DNA of 64,000 bases from Salipaludibacillus keqinensis (GTDB lineage Bacteria; Bacillota; Bacilli; Bacillales; Salisediminibacteriaceae): contig NZ_PDOD01000006.1 of NCBI RefSeq assembly GCF_003226325.1, positions 62,001-126,000 on the forward strand, in the 5' to 3' direction. Of this stretch, positions 1-9,183 are shown piece after piece (the stretch's first letter is position 1; every line of letters starts with the position of its first letter). The position numbers and the translations under genes were made by a program. The notes under the pieces were generated by a model. The model had not been told where the DNA came from and did not search any database. It was given only the letters and a program-made list of their open reading frames with translations.

Positions 1-498
1 GCTGCCTTGAAGCTGGAAAAGGCCGGTGCGGAATGTCTCGTTATATGCTCTAACACCATGCATAGAATCGCGGATGATATAGAAGAACAACTCTCTATCC
101 CCCTCATCCATATTGTTGATGTCACAGCAGCACAAATCTCAGCTAAAAAATTGACGAAAGTAGCTTTGTTAGGAACAGGATATACAATGGAACAACAATT
201 TTATCGTGAGCGGTTAGAGTTAAATGGAATTTCTGTCATGACTCCAATACAACAAGACCGTCACACAGTCCACAACATAATTTTTGATGAGTTGTGTAAA
301 GGTGCCTGGAAAGAAGACTCAAAAGAAAAATTGTTAAAAATCATTGATAAGCTCAAAAGAAATGGAGCGGAAGGAGTTATTCTCGGCTGTACAGAACTTC
401 CGTTACTTATTCAGCAAAAAGATGTAGACCTCCCCTTGTTTGATACGACGTTGATTCATGCAAAAGCCGCGGTCCAACTTTCTCTCTCTAAAGCTTGA
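1..498 (+). CDS. Aspartate/glutamate racemase family protein, C-terminal part
   Basis: The reading frame is open from base 1, so the true start lies outside the window. About 165 residues remain. Members of this family racemise acidic amino acids or related compounds in the cytoplasm with two cysteines as acid/base catalysts. Both cysteine contexts are visible: VICSNTMH near the start of the visible part and LGCTELPLL near its end, the latter being the classic second-cysteine motif. The TGA stop is at 496-498. A good ribosome binding site 60 bases further on starts the next gene, so the two need not be one operon. The substrate cannot be told from this part alone. Confidence 0.85.
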   Translation, partial: AALKLEKAGAECLVICSNTMHRIADDIEEQLSIPLIHIVDVTAAQISAKKLTKVALLGTGYTMEQQFYRERLELNGISVMTPIQQDRHTVHNIIFDELCKGAWKEDSKEKLLKIIDKLKRNGAEGVILGCTELPLLIQQKDVDLPLFDTTLIHAKAAVQLSLSKA

Positions 499-570
499 TG
501 TTTAAACAGTCCTGTTAATTGGGAATACCTCATTTATATACGATGTTTCTATTATCAAGGAGGATCTCAC

Positions 571-1233
571 ATGAGTAAAAAAATATTAATGGTTTTAACG
601 AGTCATTCAACAATTGCCGATGATCAAGCAACAGGTTTGTGGCTAGAAGAATATGCAGCCCCCTATGCTACGTTTATAAAAAATGGATTTGATGTAACAG
701 TCGTCAGTATAGAAGGTGGACAAGTTCCATTGGATCCTAACAGTTTAGAAGAAGAAACGCCTTTTGAGTGGCAAGAAGCTCAAGCAAAGTTAAGTAACAC
801 AGCCAAACTTTCCGAAGAGCATATTAGTGGTTTCGACGCTGTGTTCTTGCCTGGTGGACATGGAACAGTCTTCGATTTTCCTGAGAACGATATGTTAAAG
901 CGTCTGCTACAAGAGCACGCTGAACATAATGCAGTGATTTCATCCGTCTGTCACGGTCCAAGTGGATTAGTCAATGTGACTTACAAAGACGGAACACCCC
1001 TTGTCAAAGGGAAAAAAGTCAGCGCATTTACTGACGATGAAGAGCGAGAAATGCAACTTGATGGTGTCGTTCCATTCTTGCTAGAAACAACACTGAAGGA
1101 ACGGGGAGCTGAATTCGTCCGTGGTGACAACTGGACTGACTTCTCCGTTCGTGATGGACATCTCATTACAGGACAAAACCCAATGTCTAGCCAAAGTACA
1201 GCTGATAAAGTAGTCAAAGCATTAAAAGAATAA
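571..1233 (+). CDS. DJ-1/PfpI family (Hsp31-like) class I glutamine-amidotransferase-like protein
   Basis: A 220-residue cytoplasmic protein. The nucleophile elbow reads SSVCHGPSG, giving Cys127 next to His128, and Glu26 lies in GLWLEE. This Glu-Cys-His set is typical of the Hsp31/YDR533C branch. Members act as glyoxalase III (methylglyoxal to lactate), as holdases or as deglycases; which applies here is not visible. The length is normal for the branch. The start follows an AAGGAGGA box at a good distance. The gene is monocistronic, with a terminator-like hairpin at 1240-1269. Confidence 0.85.
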   Translation: MSKKILMVLTSHSTIADDQATGLWLEEYAAPYATFIKNGFDVTVVSIEGGQVPLDPNSLEEETPFEWQEAQAKLSNTAKLSEEHISGFDAVFLPGGHGTVFDFPENDMLKRLLQEHAEHNAVISSVCHGPSGLVNVTYKDGTPLVKGKKVSAFTDDEEREMQLDGVVPFLLETTLKERGAEFVRGDNWTDFSVRDGHLITGQNPMSSQSTADKVVKALKE

Positions 1234-1239
1234 ATGCAG

Positions 1240-1269
1240 AAAAAAGACTGGCCTTGGTCAGTCTTTTTT
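1240..1269 (+). terminator. Rho-independent terminator of the DJ-1-like gene
   Basis: A GACTG/CAGTC stem flanked by an A run and followed by six Ts, starting seven bases after the stop codon. Confidence 0.75.
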
Positions 1270-1364
1270 GCGTGTTTATTTAGTAATTCTCTTTTCCTCA
1301 TGATTCCTCTTGTTTTCGTCCTGATCAATTGGGTCATGCTGCGCTAAATTCAAAATAAAACATA

Positions 1365-1418
1365 AAAAAGGCGTCTCCAACAAGGTTGCTTATTTCAACA
1401 ACCTTTAGGGACACCTTC
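1365..1418 (-). terminator. Terminator of glnS (minus strand)
   Basis: Read on the minus strand, an AGGTGTCC/GGAGAC-GCCT stem encloses an inner AGGTTG/CAACCT stem and ends in a run of Ts. It lies just past the glnS stop. Confidence 0.7.
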
Positions 1419-1431
1419 TTTCCAAATATCC

Positions 1432-3081
1432 TTAAAGTTTAAATGAGCTTTTCAACTCTACAATTCGGTTAAATACGAGTAGATCCTCTGTCGTTTGCTT
1501 TGGATCTACGTTGAAATATCCATGACGAAAAAATTGAAATTTATCTTGTGGCTTTGCATCCGCCATATTAGGCTCTACGTAACCTTTTGTGATTTCAAGG
1601 GAGTTCGGATTCACGAAATCAAGGAAATCGTTGCCTTCACGGTCATCCTCTATTAATGAATCATAGAGGCGGAACTCAGCTTCCTGCGCTTTTGTTGCTT
1701 CTACCCAATGGAGTGTCCCTTTTACTTTGCGACCGGTAAAGCCAGAGCCGCTCTTTGTTTCAGGGTCATATGTGCAGTGCAGTTCCACTACGTTGCCTTC
1801 ATCATCTTTAATGACATCATTACACTTAATGAAGTAAGCGTGCTTTAAACGAACCTCATTTCCAGGGAATAACCGGAAATATTTTTTCGGCGGGTCTTCC
1901 ATGAAATCACTTTGTTCAATATAAATCTCACGGGAAAACGGGATTTTACGCATTCCCATATCTGGGTTCTCTGGGTTTACATCGGCATCAAGCCACTCCA
2001 CTTCACCTTCTGGATAGTTGGTAATGACAACTTTAATCGGATGAAGTACAGACATCGTCCGTGGCGCGGTTAGCTTTAAGTCTTCACGAATAAAATGCTC
2101 CAACATCCGAACATCAACTAGATTATCCGCTTTCGCTACCCCGATCTCACGGCAAAACGTTTTAATTGACTCCGGTGTAAATCCTCGGCGACGCAATCCT
2201 GAAATGGTTGGCATCCGAGGGTCGTCCCAACCATCTACATGATTTTCATCGACCAACTGTTTCAATTTCCGTTTACTTAACACTGTGTTCGTTAAATTTA
2301 ATCGGGCAAATTCAATTTGCTTTGGTGTAGCATCAATTTCACTGTTCTCCACGACCCAGTCGTAAAGAGGACGCTGATCTTGGAACTCCAGAGTACAGAT
2401 CGAGTGAGTAACCCCTTCAATAGCGTCTTCTAATGGGTGAGCAAAGGAATACATGGGATAAATACACCACGTGTCTCCTGTATTATGATGCGTTGTATGT
2501 GAGATCCGGTAGATGACCGGATCACGTAAGTTAATGTTAGGTGAGGCCATGTCGATTTTTGCACGCAAGACTTTTTCACCGTTAGCAAATTCGCCATTTT
2601 TCATTTTTTCAAACAGGGCGAGGTTTTCTTCGACGGTGCGGCTTCTTGCTGGACTTTCTTTGCCTGGCTCCGTTAACGTGCCTCGGTACTCCCGAATTTC
2701 TTCTTGAGAAAGATCTTCCACATAAGCTAGTTCTTTCTTGATTAATATGACTGCTTGATTATACATTTCATCGAAATAATTCGAAGCAAAATGAAGACCG
2801 CTCCATTCATAACCAAGCCACTCAATATCTTCTTTAATAGAATCAACGAATTCTTGATCTTCTTTTAATGGGTTCGTGTCGTCAAAACGGAGATTAATCT
2901 TTCCATTATATTCTTTAGCTAATTCGAAATTAAGAACGATCGATTTTGCATGCCCGATGTGTAGATAGCCATTAGGTTCCGGTGGGAAACGGGTTACAAT
3001 TTCGTTATGGCTCCCCTTAGATAAATCTTCATTAATGATGTGCTTTATAAAATTAGACGTGTTATTTGGATTTTCACTCAT
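1432..3081 (-). CDS. glnS: Glutamine--tRNA ligase (GlnRS)
   Basis: A class I aminoacyl-tRNA synthetase that charges tRNA-Gln directly with glutamine. The 549 residues match the bacterial GlnRS length (about 554), with no room for the C-terminal YqeY-like fusion found in some Firmicutes. Visible motifs are the HIGH signature in [15 protein letters not shown] (about residues 32-46) and the KMSKS equivalent [10 protein letters not shown] (about residue 268). The first ATG is preceded by AAAGGTGA. The gene is monocistronic. B. subtilis and most relatives lack GlnRS and make Gln-tRNA from Glu-tRNA with GatCAB, so this gene marks a lineage-specific gain. GluRS is excluded by length and by the GlnRS-type anticodon-binding C-terminus. 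Confidence 0.95.
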   Translation of the reverse strand: MSENPNNTSNFIKHIINEDLSKGSHNEIVTRFPPEPNGYLHIGHAKSIVLNFELAKEYNGKINLRFDDTNPLKEDQEFVDSIKEDIEWLGYEWSGLHFASNYFDEMYNQAVILIKKELAYVEDLSQEEIREYRGTLTEPGKESPARSRTVEENLALFEKMKNGEFANGEKVLRAKIDMASPNINLRDPVIYRISHTTHHNTGDTWCIYPMYSFAHPLEDAIEGVTHSICTLEFQDQRPLYDWVVENSEIDATPKQIEFARLNLTNTVLSKRKLKQLVDENHVDGWDDPRMPTISGLRRRGFTPESIKTFCREIGVAKADNLVDVRMLEHFIREDLKLTAPRTMSVLHPIKVVITNYPEGEVEWLDADVNPENPDMGMRKIPFSREIYIEQSDFMEDPPKKYFRLFPGNEVRLKHAYFIKCNDVIKDDEGNVVELHCTYDPETKSGSGFTGRKVKGTLHWVEATKAQEAEFRLYDSLIEDDREGNDFLDFVNPNSLEITKGYVEPNMADAKPQDKFQFFRHGYFNVDPKQTTEDLLVFNRIVELKSSFKL

Positions 3082-3370
3082 ACAGAATCACCTTTCTGCC
3101 AGCATATTTCTACTAATATTCGTTATATCATAAATAAGCCATGATATCCACGTCTGGTGACTACTTTCTTCCCTTTCATTCACCATGGTGAAGAAATATA
3201 CGTGTGGCCGACTGTTCGAAATAACCGTTTAGCCGCCATAGACAAAATAAAGGTCCCGAAAAACTAAATATATAATAGTTCATAATACCTAATACAATAG
3301 ACTGTAAATTATGAAAATACCCGACTTATATATTTTATTTTTGTTAAATTACAATATACACGAAATTGTA
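3082..3370. other. AT-rich intergenic region between glnS and the riboswitch unit
   Basis: It should contain the glnS promoter (minus strand). I see no convincing ORF or RNA here. Confidence 0.4.
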
Positions 3371-3399
3371 TTGATTACTTTTTACCTACGTGATACTTT
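3371..3399 (+). promoter_or_regulatory. Sigma-A promoter of the riboswitch-decarboxylase-chemoreceptor unit
   Basis: A -35 TTGATT at 3371-3376, a 17-base spacer and a -10 TACTTT at 3394-3399 place the transcription start near 3406, just ahead of the riboswitch aptamer. The spacing and the fit to the RNA element support the call. The -10 is not a perfect match. Confidence 0.5.
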
Positions 3400-3417
3400 T
3401 AACATAGTTCATATCTT

Positions 3418-3498
3418 TTATAGGCAAACTCGCTGAAAAGCGGGGACGCAAAGCCTCAGATCTAACGCGAAGAAGGAGCTAAGATGGCTGGGCTGCGA
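3418..3498 (+). ncRNA. Cyclic di-GMP-I (GEMM-I) riboswitch aptamer
   Basis: The conserved GEMM core is visible. AGGC at 3422-3425 pairs with GCCT at 3452-3455 around AAAC and GACGCAAA. Within this, CTCGCT-GAAA-AGCGGG forms the P2 helix with a GAAA tetraloop. A second arm contains GCTAAGATGGCTGGG, which carries the tetraloop-receptor-like and ligand-side bases of the family. Members bind the second messenger c-di-GMP and control motility, chemotaxis and surface genes. The downstream chemoreceptor fits that regulon. Not computed with a covariance model. Confidence 0.85.
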
Positions 3499-3612
3499 AA
3501 ACATCCGCAAACCTTTAGTAACACCCAAGGTTTGCGACCAAGTTACTGCTTAAAGAGCATAGCCGCTTTGATGTTTTTTCAGCATTTCCTAGCTACAGGA
3601 AATGCTTTTATT
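3498..3612 (+). promoter_or_regulatory. Expression platform of the riboswitch, with terminator-like hairpins
   Basis: After the aptamer, AAAACATC at 3498-3505 can pair with GATGTTTT at 3570-3577, which runs into a T tract. It encloses a CGCAAACCTT/AAGGTTTGCG hairpin (3506-3536). AGTAAC in that loop can instead pair with GTTACT just downstream. A second hairpin, AGCATTTCCT/AGGAAATGCT followed by TTTTA (3580-3610), also looks like a terminator. The two stop signals plus the alternative pairing suggest transcriptional control. The direction (on or off) cannot be read safely. Confidence 0.6.
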
Positions 3613-3656
3613 TATTTAAATATATGATTTTCAATTGAGATGAGAGAAGGTATTTT

Positions 3657-5309
3657 ATGAAAACGATGAAAGATATTCAACGCCTGTTTCCAAGCGAAGA
3701 CGGGAATGGTGAGCGCCGTGACGAACTGATCACTCTCCTGACCGCCCTATTGAAAAACATGGACGACTTAAAAGACATCAACCAAGTTACTTTAGGTCCA
3801 CCGAAAAAAAAGTCCTCTGATTTTTACAAACATTTAACAACGTCATCATTCGTTCCTCAAGTCGGCGGCAGTTTTACAGATATGATTGATAGTATGACTG
3901 ATTTAATGAAGGGTCATCCTTTTCAGTCACGAAATTTCCTCACCAACGTTTTACCTATGGCGAGTACGCCTGGTCTCATTGGTCAATTCACCGCTTCCCT
4001 CTTAAATGGAAACAACTTATGGGATGTATACGGTCCGGCTGGTGCTGAAGCGGAAACGAAAGTGATTGCCATGATGTCTAAAATCGCCGGTTATGACTCT
4101 GAACGAAGCTGGGGTTACACCACTTGGGGAGGGCAAGGAGCTGTATTTACTGGACTGCGATTAGCCATTGCCAAATATGCTCCTGATGCTGTAGCTGAAG
4201 GAGTCCCGAATAACTTGTACGTATTCTCCTCAGAACAGGCACACTATAGTCTATTGAAATCTGCCGAAGCGACAGGGATTGGTCGAAATCATGTCATTAA
4301 AGTCCGTACGAAGGCTGACCAGTCCATGGATGAAGATGACTTGGAAGAAAAATTGATCAAAGTTATCGAAGCTGACGGCATCCCTGTCTATATTGTGGCA
4401 ACAACCGGAACAACCGATAATTTCGGTATTGATAACATACAGCAAATCAAAGCCACAGCTGAAAAAACGACAAGGGCCCATTCACTGCCATCTGCTCACA
4501 TTCATGCCGATTCAGCTTTAGGCGGATTTTATGCGTTTTTTAATGACTATGATTTTACAACCAATTCCCTTCAGTTAGAAGACGATGTCCTTCAAGGGTT
4601 GCAAAAAATCCAATTGAGAATGAAGCACCTTCACTTGGCTGACAGCTTATGCTTTGATTTTCAAAAACTTGGACAGACGCCATATGTGACAAGTTTGTTT
4701 CTAGTGAGAGAAAAGCAAGACTTACGTTTAATCGATTTAGATGCTTCGGAGTCTCCCTACGTAGGTGACCGTGGTTATGGAGACTATCATACAAGTTACA
4801 CACTAGAGTGTTCGAGAATGGCTAGTTCTATTTCCATTTTAGCCGCGTTGAATTTGTTTGGCATTGAGGGATACCAAGTTCTGTTAGCCAATTATGTAAG
4901 GGTGAATCTTGCTTTTCGAAAAGAATTAATGGAACGTCTTTCGAACATTTCAGTGACGAATCACGATAACCCAGGACCTGTCACCGCCTTTCGTCTTTAC
5001 GCTAAAGACCTTGATTGGCAGATGGAGTCTGCTGGGAGGCTAACGAAACAGCAAATCACAGACACTAATCAACGTAACGAAGCTTTGTTCGAATATTTCG
5101 GTGAGCATCGTGCCCGTATCTTTCTTGGAGATACGAAAAAATTCGATATGGTTCAATATGTAGATGGGGATTCTCTCCTTCCTGTTTATGTATCAAAAGT
5201 ATTTACCATTTCCCCTTATACGGAGACAGAGCATATGAGTGCTGTCGTTGATTTTATTGAAGAAGCTGTTAAATACACAGAAAAAGTTGAGGAACCTATA
5301 CTATGTTAA
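3657..5309 (+). CDS. PLP-dependent group II decarboxylase (aromatic amino acid/glutamate decarboxylase-like)
   Basis: A 550-residue cytoplasmic fold-type I PLP enzyme of the group II decarboxylase family. The Schiff-base lysine is Lys337 in DFQKLG, the Asp that holds the pyridine nitrogen is Asp285 in HADSALGGF, and the stacking His is His196 in EQAHYS. The family removes the carboxylate of aromatic amino acids, glutamate, diaminobutyrate or cysteate-type substrates; the substrate here is unknown. It sits behind the c-di-GMP riboswitch and its last seven bases overlap the chemoreceptor gene in another frame, so the two are translationally coupled. The ATG follows GAGAGAAGGT. Linking a decarboxylase to a chemoreceptor is unusual. 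Confidence 0.85.
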   Translation: MKTMKDIQRLFPSEDGNGERRDELITLLTALLKNMDDLKDINQVTLGPPKKKSSDFYKHLTTSSFVPQVGGSFTDMIDSMTDLMKGHPFQSRNFLTNVLPMASTPGLIGQFTASLLNGNNLWDVYGPAGAEAETKVIAMMSKIAGYDSERSWGYTTWGGQGAVFTGLRLAIAKYAPDAVAEGVPNNLYVFSSEQAHYSLLKSAEATGIGRNHVIKVRTKADQSMDEDDLEEKLIKVIEADGIPVYIVATTGTTDNFGIDNIQQIKATAEKTTRAHSLPSAHIHADSALGGFYAFFNDYDFTTNSLQLEDDVLQGLQKIQLRMKHLHLADSLCFDFQKLGQTPYVTSLFLVREKQDLRLIDLDASESPYVGDRGYGDYHTSYTLECSRMASSISILAALNLFGIEGYQVLLANYVRVNLAFRKELMERLSNISVTNHDNPGPVTAFRLYAKDLDWQMESAGRLTKQQITDTNQRNEALFEYFGEHRARIFLGDTKKFDMVQYVDGDSLLPVYVSKVFTISPYTETEHMSAVVDFIEEAVKYTEKVEEPILC

Positions 5310-6988
5310 ACAAATCCACATCTTTATTTAAGAAGATTTTATTAGGGATCATGGTCCCTATGCTACTATTTGCAGTCCTATTCAGCGGCATTATCTATTT
5401 CTTTTCAAATTACATGGTGGAAGAATATGTGATTCCTAGTTTTGAAGAAACGTTATCTGTGCATATGGATTTATTAACAGAGGAAATAAATAGTCACTTG
5501 ATCGAAGAAGCCCACGCTGGTGATCCCGCTTCCCTTACTGAGTTGCAAACCGAGTTAGATCAGTTTCAAGAAAGCCTAGGTGTAGCCAATGTGTATGTGT
5601 TAGGTCAAGATGGCTCTGAGGAATACATTATTGCTTTAAGTCATTACGATGAAACGATGGAAGCTTATCCATTTTCAGAAGATATGACTAGTGCTATATC
5701 AGGAACAGCCTCCATGAGTGATATTTATGAAGATGAGTTTGGTGTATTTAAATCGTACTTCGCACCTGTAGCAGGTACAAACGCTATCTATGGAATTGAT
5801 GAAGACGCTTCATTCATTAATGAAGCTGAGACATTAATTCTTATCATCTCCGTTGTATTAGGAATAGGGATGATCGTTGCTTCCTTGATCATTTCTTTGT
5901 TTATTACGAGAAAAATCAGCAAGCCGATCAATCAATTATCAGACCACGTAGCTAAAGTCTCACAAGGGGATTTGAGTGTGGATGACATCAATACTGATTC
6001 CAACGACGAACTTGGCCAGCTAGCGAACCATTTCAATAAAATGGTTCAGGATCTGCGAGGAATGATCAAAGATGTTGATGAGAAGTCCGTTCAAGTGGCT
6101 GCTACGTCTGAAGAGTTGTCCGCAAGTTCCGAACAGACGAGTGAATCGGTCAATCAAGTGACGGAATCAATTCAGCAAATTGCGTCTACATCAAACCACC
6201 AGCAAGAAGGAATGGAAGCGTTAAATGAAACGTCTAAAGCTTTGTCCTTAGAGATGGATGCGGTCACCTCAGAAGCGACGCTAACCGCTGATATTTCTGA
6301 GAAAACTTCATCAGCCGCTAAAGATGGCGTCAGTTCCATTCAAAAAGCAATCAGTCAAATGTCTTTCATTCATGACAACGTAAGTCAATCTGCGGATGTT
6401 GTGACGAAATTGCAAGAAGATTCTAAAGCGATCGGTGATATCGTGACGATTATTACAAACATTGCTGAACAGACGAATTTACTTGCTCTTAACGCCTCGA
6501 TTGAAGCAGCTCGTGCTGGTGAAAACGGAAAAGGCTTTGCCGTAGTTGCCGATGAGGTACGTAAGCTAGCAGAAGAATCTGGTCAAGCTGCCAGTAAGAT
6601 CAAAGATAAAATTGAACAAGTTCAAGATCAAGCAGTCACGTCAGTTGAAGTTATGACTAAAGGATATACCGCCGTTCAAAAAGGCACTTTAGCTGTAAAT
6701 GAGGCCAGTGATTCCTTCACTCTCATTGAAGAATCAGCTAAAACCTCTTCTGAAAAAGTTCATGCGATACAAGAAGCAATGAAACGGATGAATGCAACGG
6801 TTTATGCTAACGTAAAGACTATCGACGAATTAACGGATTTAACTAACGACGTGTCCGGCAATATCCAAAGTGTCTCTGCAACGAGCCAAGAACAAACAGC
6901 GATCATGGAAGAGATCGCAAGTGCATCTGATTCATTATCGAGCATGGCCGAAGACTTGCAAAAGTCCGTCCAACAGTTTGAGATGTAA
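5303..6988 (+). CDS. Methyl-accepting chemotaxis protein
   Basis: A 561-residue transmembrane chemoreceptor. It has a first membrane helix (about 12-34), an extracellular sensing region of about 140 residues, a second helix (about 178-202), a HAMP domain (about 203-256) and a long cytoplasmic coiled-coil. The coiled-coil holds the invariant tip ([20 protein letters not shown], about 390-410) that binds CheA and CheW. The sensing domain is shorter than a double-Cache domain. No CheA-tethering pentapeptide is seen at the C-terminus. The gene starts inside the decarboxylase gene and is followed directly by a strong terminator, so both are expected to answer to the c-di-GMP riboswitch. A ligand related to the decarboxylase substrate or product is an inference only. 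Confidence 0.93.
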   Translation: MLNKSTSLFKKILLGIMVPMLLFAVLFSGIIYFFSNYMVEEYVIPSFEETLSVHMDLLTEEINSHLIEEAHAGDPASLTELQTELDQFQESLGVANVYVLGQDGSEEYIIALSHYDETMEAYPFSEDMTSAISGTASMSDIYEDEFGVFKSYFAPVAGTNAIYGIDEDASFINEAETLILIISVVLGIGMIVASLIISLFITRKISKPINQLSDHVAKVSQGDLSVDDINTDSNDELGQLANHFNKMVQDLRGMIKDVDEKSVQVAATSEELSASSEQTSESVNQVTESIQQIASTSNHQQEGMEALNETSKALSLEMDAVTSEATLTADISEKTSSAAKDGVSSIQKAISQMSFIHDNVSQSADVVTKLQEDSKAIGDIVTIITNIAEQTNLLALNASIEAARAGENGKGFAVVADEVRKLAEESGQAASKIKDKIEQVQDQAVTSVEVMTKGYTAVQKGTLAVNEASDSFTLIEESAKTSSEKVHAIQEAMKRMNATVYANVKTIDELTDLTNDVSGNIQSVSATSQEQTAIMEEIASASDSLSSMAEDLQKSVQQFEM

Positions 6989-7000
6989 TCAACAAAAGGA

Positions 7001-7043
7001 AAAGGATCGAATGTGAGTTTTCTCTCACATTCGATCCTTTTTT
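7001..7043 (+). terminator. Terminator of the decarboxylase-chemoreceptor unit
   Basis: A long perfect stem, AAAGGATCGAATGTGAG with its complement CTCACATTCGATCCTTT, a short TTTTCT-type loop and a T run. Confidence 0.9.
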
Positions 7044-7089
7044 ATGATTTATTATTCTTTCTTCTATCTTGCTCTGCAATCTCGCAAAC

Positions 7090-8283
7090 CTACGAACATA
7101 CCCTTTCAATAAACAATACTTTTAAGTAGTCTCCCTCTGAAAAAGCAGGATGAACGCGGTAATCCTCCGGAAGTGAAAAGGATTCGCATATCTTATATTG
7201 TTCACCCATTTCTTTAAAAGCTTTGTCTACAAATCCACGAAATTTTTTTCTTGTGACACCGGAATGGTTCGTCGAGGCGATAATGACACCATCTTCTTCT
7301 GTAATGGCGATGGCCTCTTTTAATAAGTTTTTGTAGTCCTTGGCCGCGCTGAACGTCATTTTTTTCGAACGGGCGAAACTGGGTGGATCAAGGATGACCG
7401 TGTCATATCGGTTGCCTCGCTTTACAGCTCTTTTGAAAAACTTAAATACATCTTCCACAATGATGTCATGGGTTTGATAATCCAACTCATTTAAACTGAA
7501 CTGTTCAATCGTTTTTGGTAAACTCCGATTTGCCAAGTCAACACTTGTCGTCTTCGCTGCCCCACCGAGTGCTGCAAAAATCGAAAAGGCACCAGTGTAT
7601 GAGAAGGTATTCAAGACTGTCTTTCCCATGGAATAACGGTCTCGAATGGCTTTTCTGATCTCCCTTTGGTCCATAAACACACCTACCATGGCGCCTTCAT
7701 TTAAATAAACAGCTATATTGACAGCATTTTCCTGAACGATCAGTGGAAATTCTCCCCGCTCACCAGTGACGAAATCATCATCGTCAACGTATTTTCCATC
7801 TGTGGCAAATCTTTTTTTCTCATAAATCCCCTGGTAATCGGTATGATTCGTTAGCGCCTCGACCACCTCATTTTTGAATTGGTAAATTCCTTCGCTGTAC
7901 CAGTTAATTAAATAAAATCCAGCGAAGAAATCAATGGTAATCCCACCAATACCATCCCCTTCTCCGTTAAAAACACGAAAGGCCGTTGTGTTCGGATCTT
8001 CAAAAAAAGCTTTTCGTTTTCCGAGAGCTTCGATCATCTTTTGATCAAATAACCGTTGATCGAGTGAGTCGTTCTTATTATTGGTCAGAATCCAGCCCAC
8101 ACCTTTGTTTTGTAAGCCGTAGTATCCCTTGCCAATATAAGTTCCTTGTTCATCGACCACATTTAACTGCTGACCTTCTTCAGTCAGCGCCTCTGGATTC
8201 ACCAGCGACTCTTTCATTAATAACGGATAGCCGGATTGATATTTATTTGATACAGCCATGTTTAATTTAATTGTCGTTTCCAT
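7090..8283 (-). CDS. Class I SAM-dependent rRNA methyltransferase, RlmI-like
   Basis: A 397-residue protein with an N-terminal PUA-like RNA-binding domain (about 1-75), a middle domain and a C-terminal Rossmann methyltransferase domain. SAM-binding motif I is NTFSYTGAFSIFAA (about residue 229). The catalytic/base-binding motif is ILDPPSFARSKK (about residue 298), shared with RlmI and RlmK, which make 5-methylcytosine in 23S rRNA. B. subtilis YwbD is the likely counterpart. The exact target nucleotide is not shown. The gene stands alone with its start just after a spaced GGAGG-like box. Confidence 0.85.
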   Translation of the reverse strand: METTIKLNMAVSNKYQSGYPLLMKESLVNPEALTEEGQQLNVVDEQGTYIGKGYYGLQNKGVGWILTNNKNDSLDQRLFDQKMIEALGKRKAFFEDPNTTAFRVFNGEGDGIGGITIDFFAGFYLINWYSEGIYQFKNEVVEALTNHTDYQGIYEKKRFATDGKYVDDDDFVTGERGEFPLIVQENAVNIAVYLNEGAMVGVFMDQREIRKAIRDRYSMGKTVLNTFSYTGAFSIFAALGGAAKTTSVDLANRSLPKTIEQFSLNELDYQTHDIIVEDVFKFFKRAVKRGNRYDTVILDPPSFARSKKMTFSAAKDYKNLLKEAIAITEEDGVIIASTNHSGVTRKKFRGFVDKAFKEMGEQYKICESFSLPEDYRVHPAFSEGDYLKVLFIERVCS

Positions 8284-8357
8284 TGTCTTGTGCCTCCCAT
8301 TCGTTCCTATCTATCATACCGAAATTCATCTTCAAATGGAATGGACAGCGCAGGGAC

Positions 8358-9182
8358 CTATTGAACAATTCGATAGGGGTGCGTATACACGTTGAATCGG
8401 CTATTCCGGATAAACCCTGCGGTGGTAATGCCTAGGTCATCAGCTAAATCAATGGCTAACGTTGTCGGTGCCGATTTTGATAATACGATTCCTGAACCGA
8501 TTTTCGATACTTTTAACAACACTTCAGATGACAACCTGCCGCTAAAAACAATGATTTTATCTTTTAGAGACAACTGATGCTTCAAGCAATATCCGTAAAT
8601 CTTATCGAGACCGTTGTGACGGCCTATGTCCGAGCGACTGAGAATGAGCTTATCCCCCGAAGCTAGGGCCACATTATGAAGACCGCCTGTTTGCTGAAAG
8701 TCCGTTGAGCTCTCCTGCAATGCTTTCATCAGATTCAAGCATTGAATTGCTGTGATCGTTGTTTGACTCATAACCGTTTTAGCTGTTCTTACATCGTTTT
8801 GAAAGTAAAACTGTCGACTTTTCCCACAACATGAGCCTATGAATCTTTTGGAAACAGGCATTTCTTCCAGGCGACGTTGATTATAAAGCTGGACGTAAGC
8901 AAAACCTTTTTCTTCTACAACGTTCAATGATTGGACATCGCCCGCCACTCGAATTAACCCTTCAGATGCTAAAAATCCATACGTTAATTCTTCTAAATAG
9001 GAAGGAGTACAAAGAAGGGTGGCAAATTCTTCCCCATTAACGAAGATCGTCAAGGCTGATTCCAAGGCGATCTCATCCGATTGTTCAGTAAACTGACCGT
9101 CTTCGTATGTTTGAATTTGTCTCTGTCTCATAACCTTCTCCCGATCAGATGATCGTTTCGATGGTTCTTTAGAGTTGATCAT
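8358..9182 (-). CDS. fdhD: Formate dehydrogenase accessory sulfurtransferase FdhD
   Basis: FdhD passes sulfur from a cysteine desulfurase to the molybdenum cofactor so that formate-dehydrogenase-type enzymes become active. The 274 residues match the family. The active-site cysteines lie in FIGSCCGKSR (Cys118-Cys119), where E. coli has a CxxC loop. The C-terminal cofactor-binding portion contains SRSDIGRHNGLDK and FSGRLSSE. It starts one base after the stop of the upstream molybdopterin oxidoreductase, so the client enzyme and its sulfurating partner are made together. Confidence 0.92.
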   Translation of the reverse strand: MINSKEPSKRSSDREKVMRQRQIQTYEDGQFTEQSDEIALESALTIFVNGEEFATLLCTPSYLEELTYGFLASEGLIRVAGDVQSLNVVEEKGFAYVQLYNQRRLEEMPVSKRFIGSCCGKSRQFYFQNDVRTAKTVMSQTTITAIQCLNLMKALQESSTDFQQTGGLHNVALASGDKLILSRSDIGRHNGLDKIYGYCLKHQLSLKDKIIVFSGRLSSEVLLKVSKIGSGIVLSKSAPTTLAIDLADDLGITTAGFIRNSRFNVYTHPYRIVQ

Positions 9183-9183
9183 G

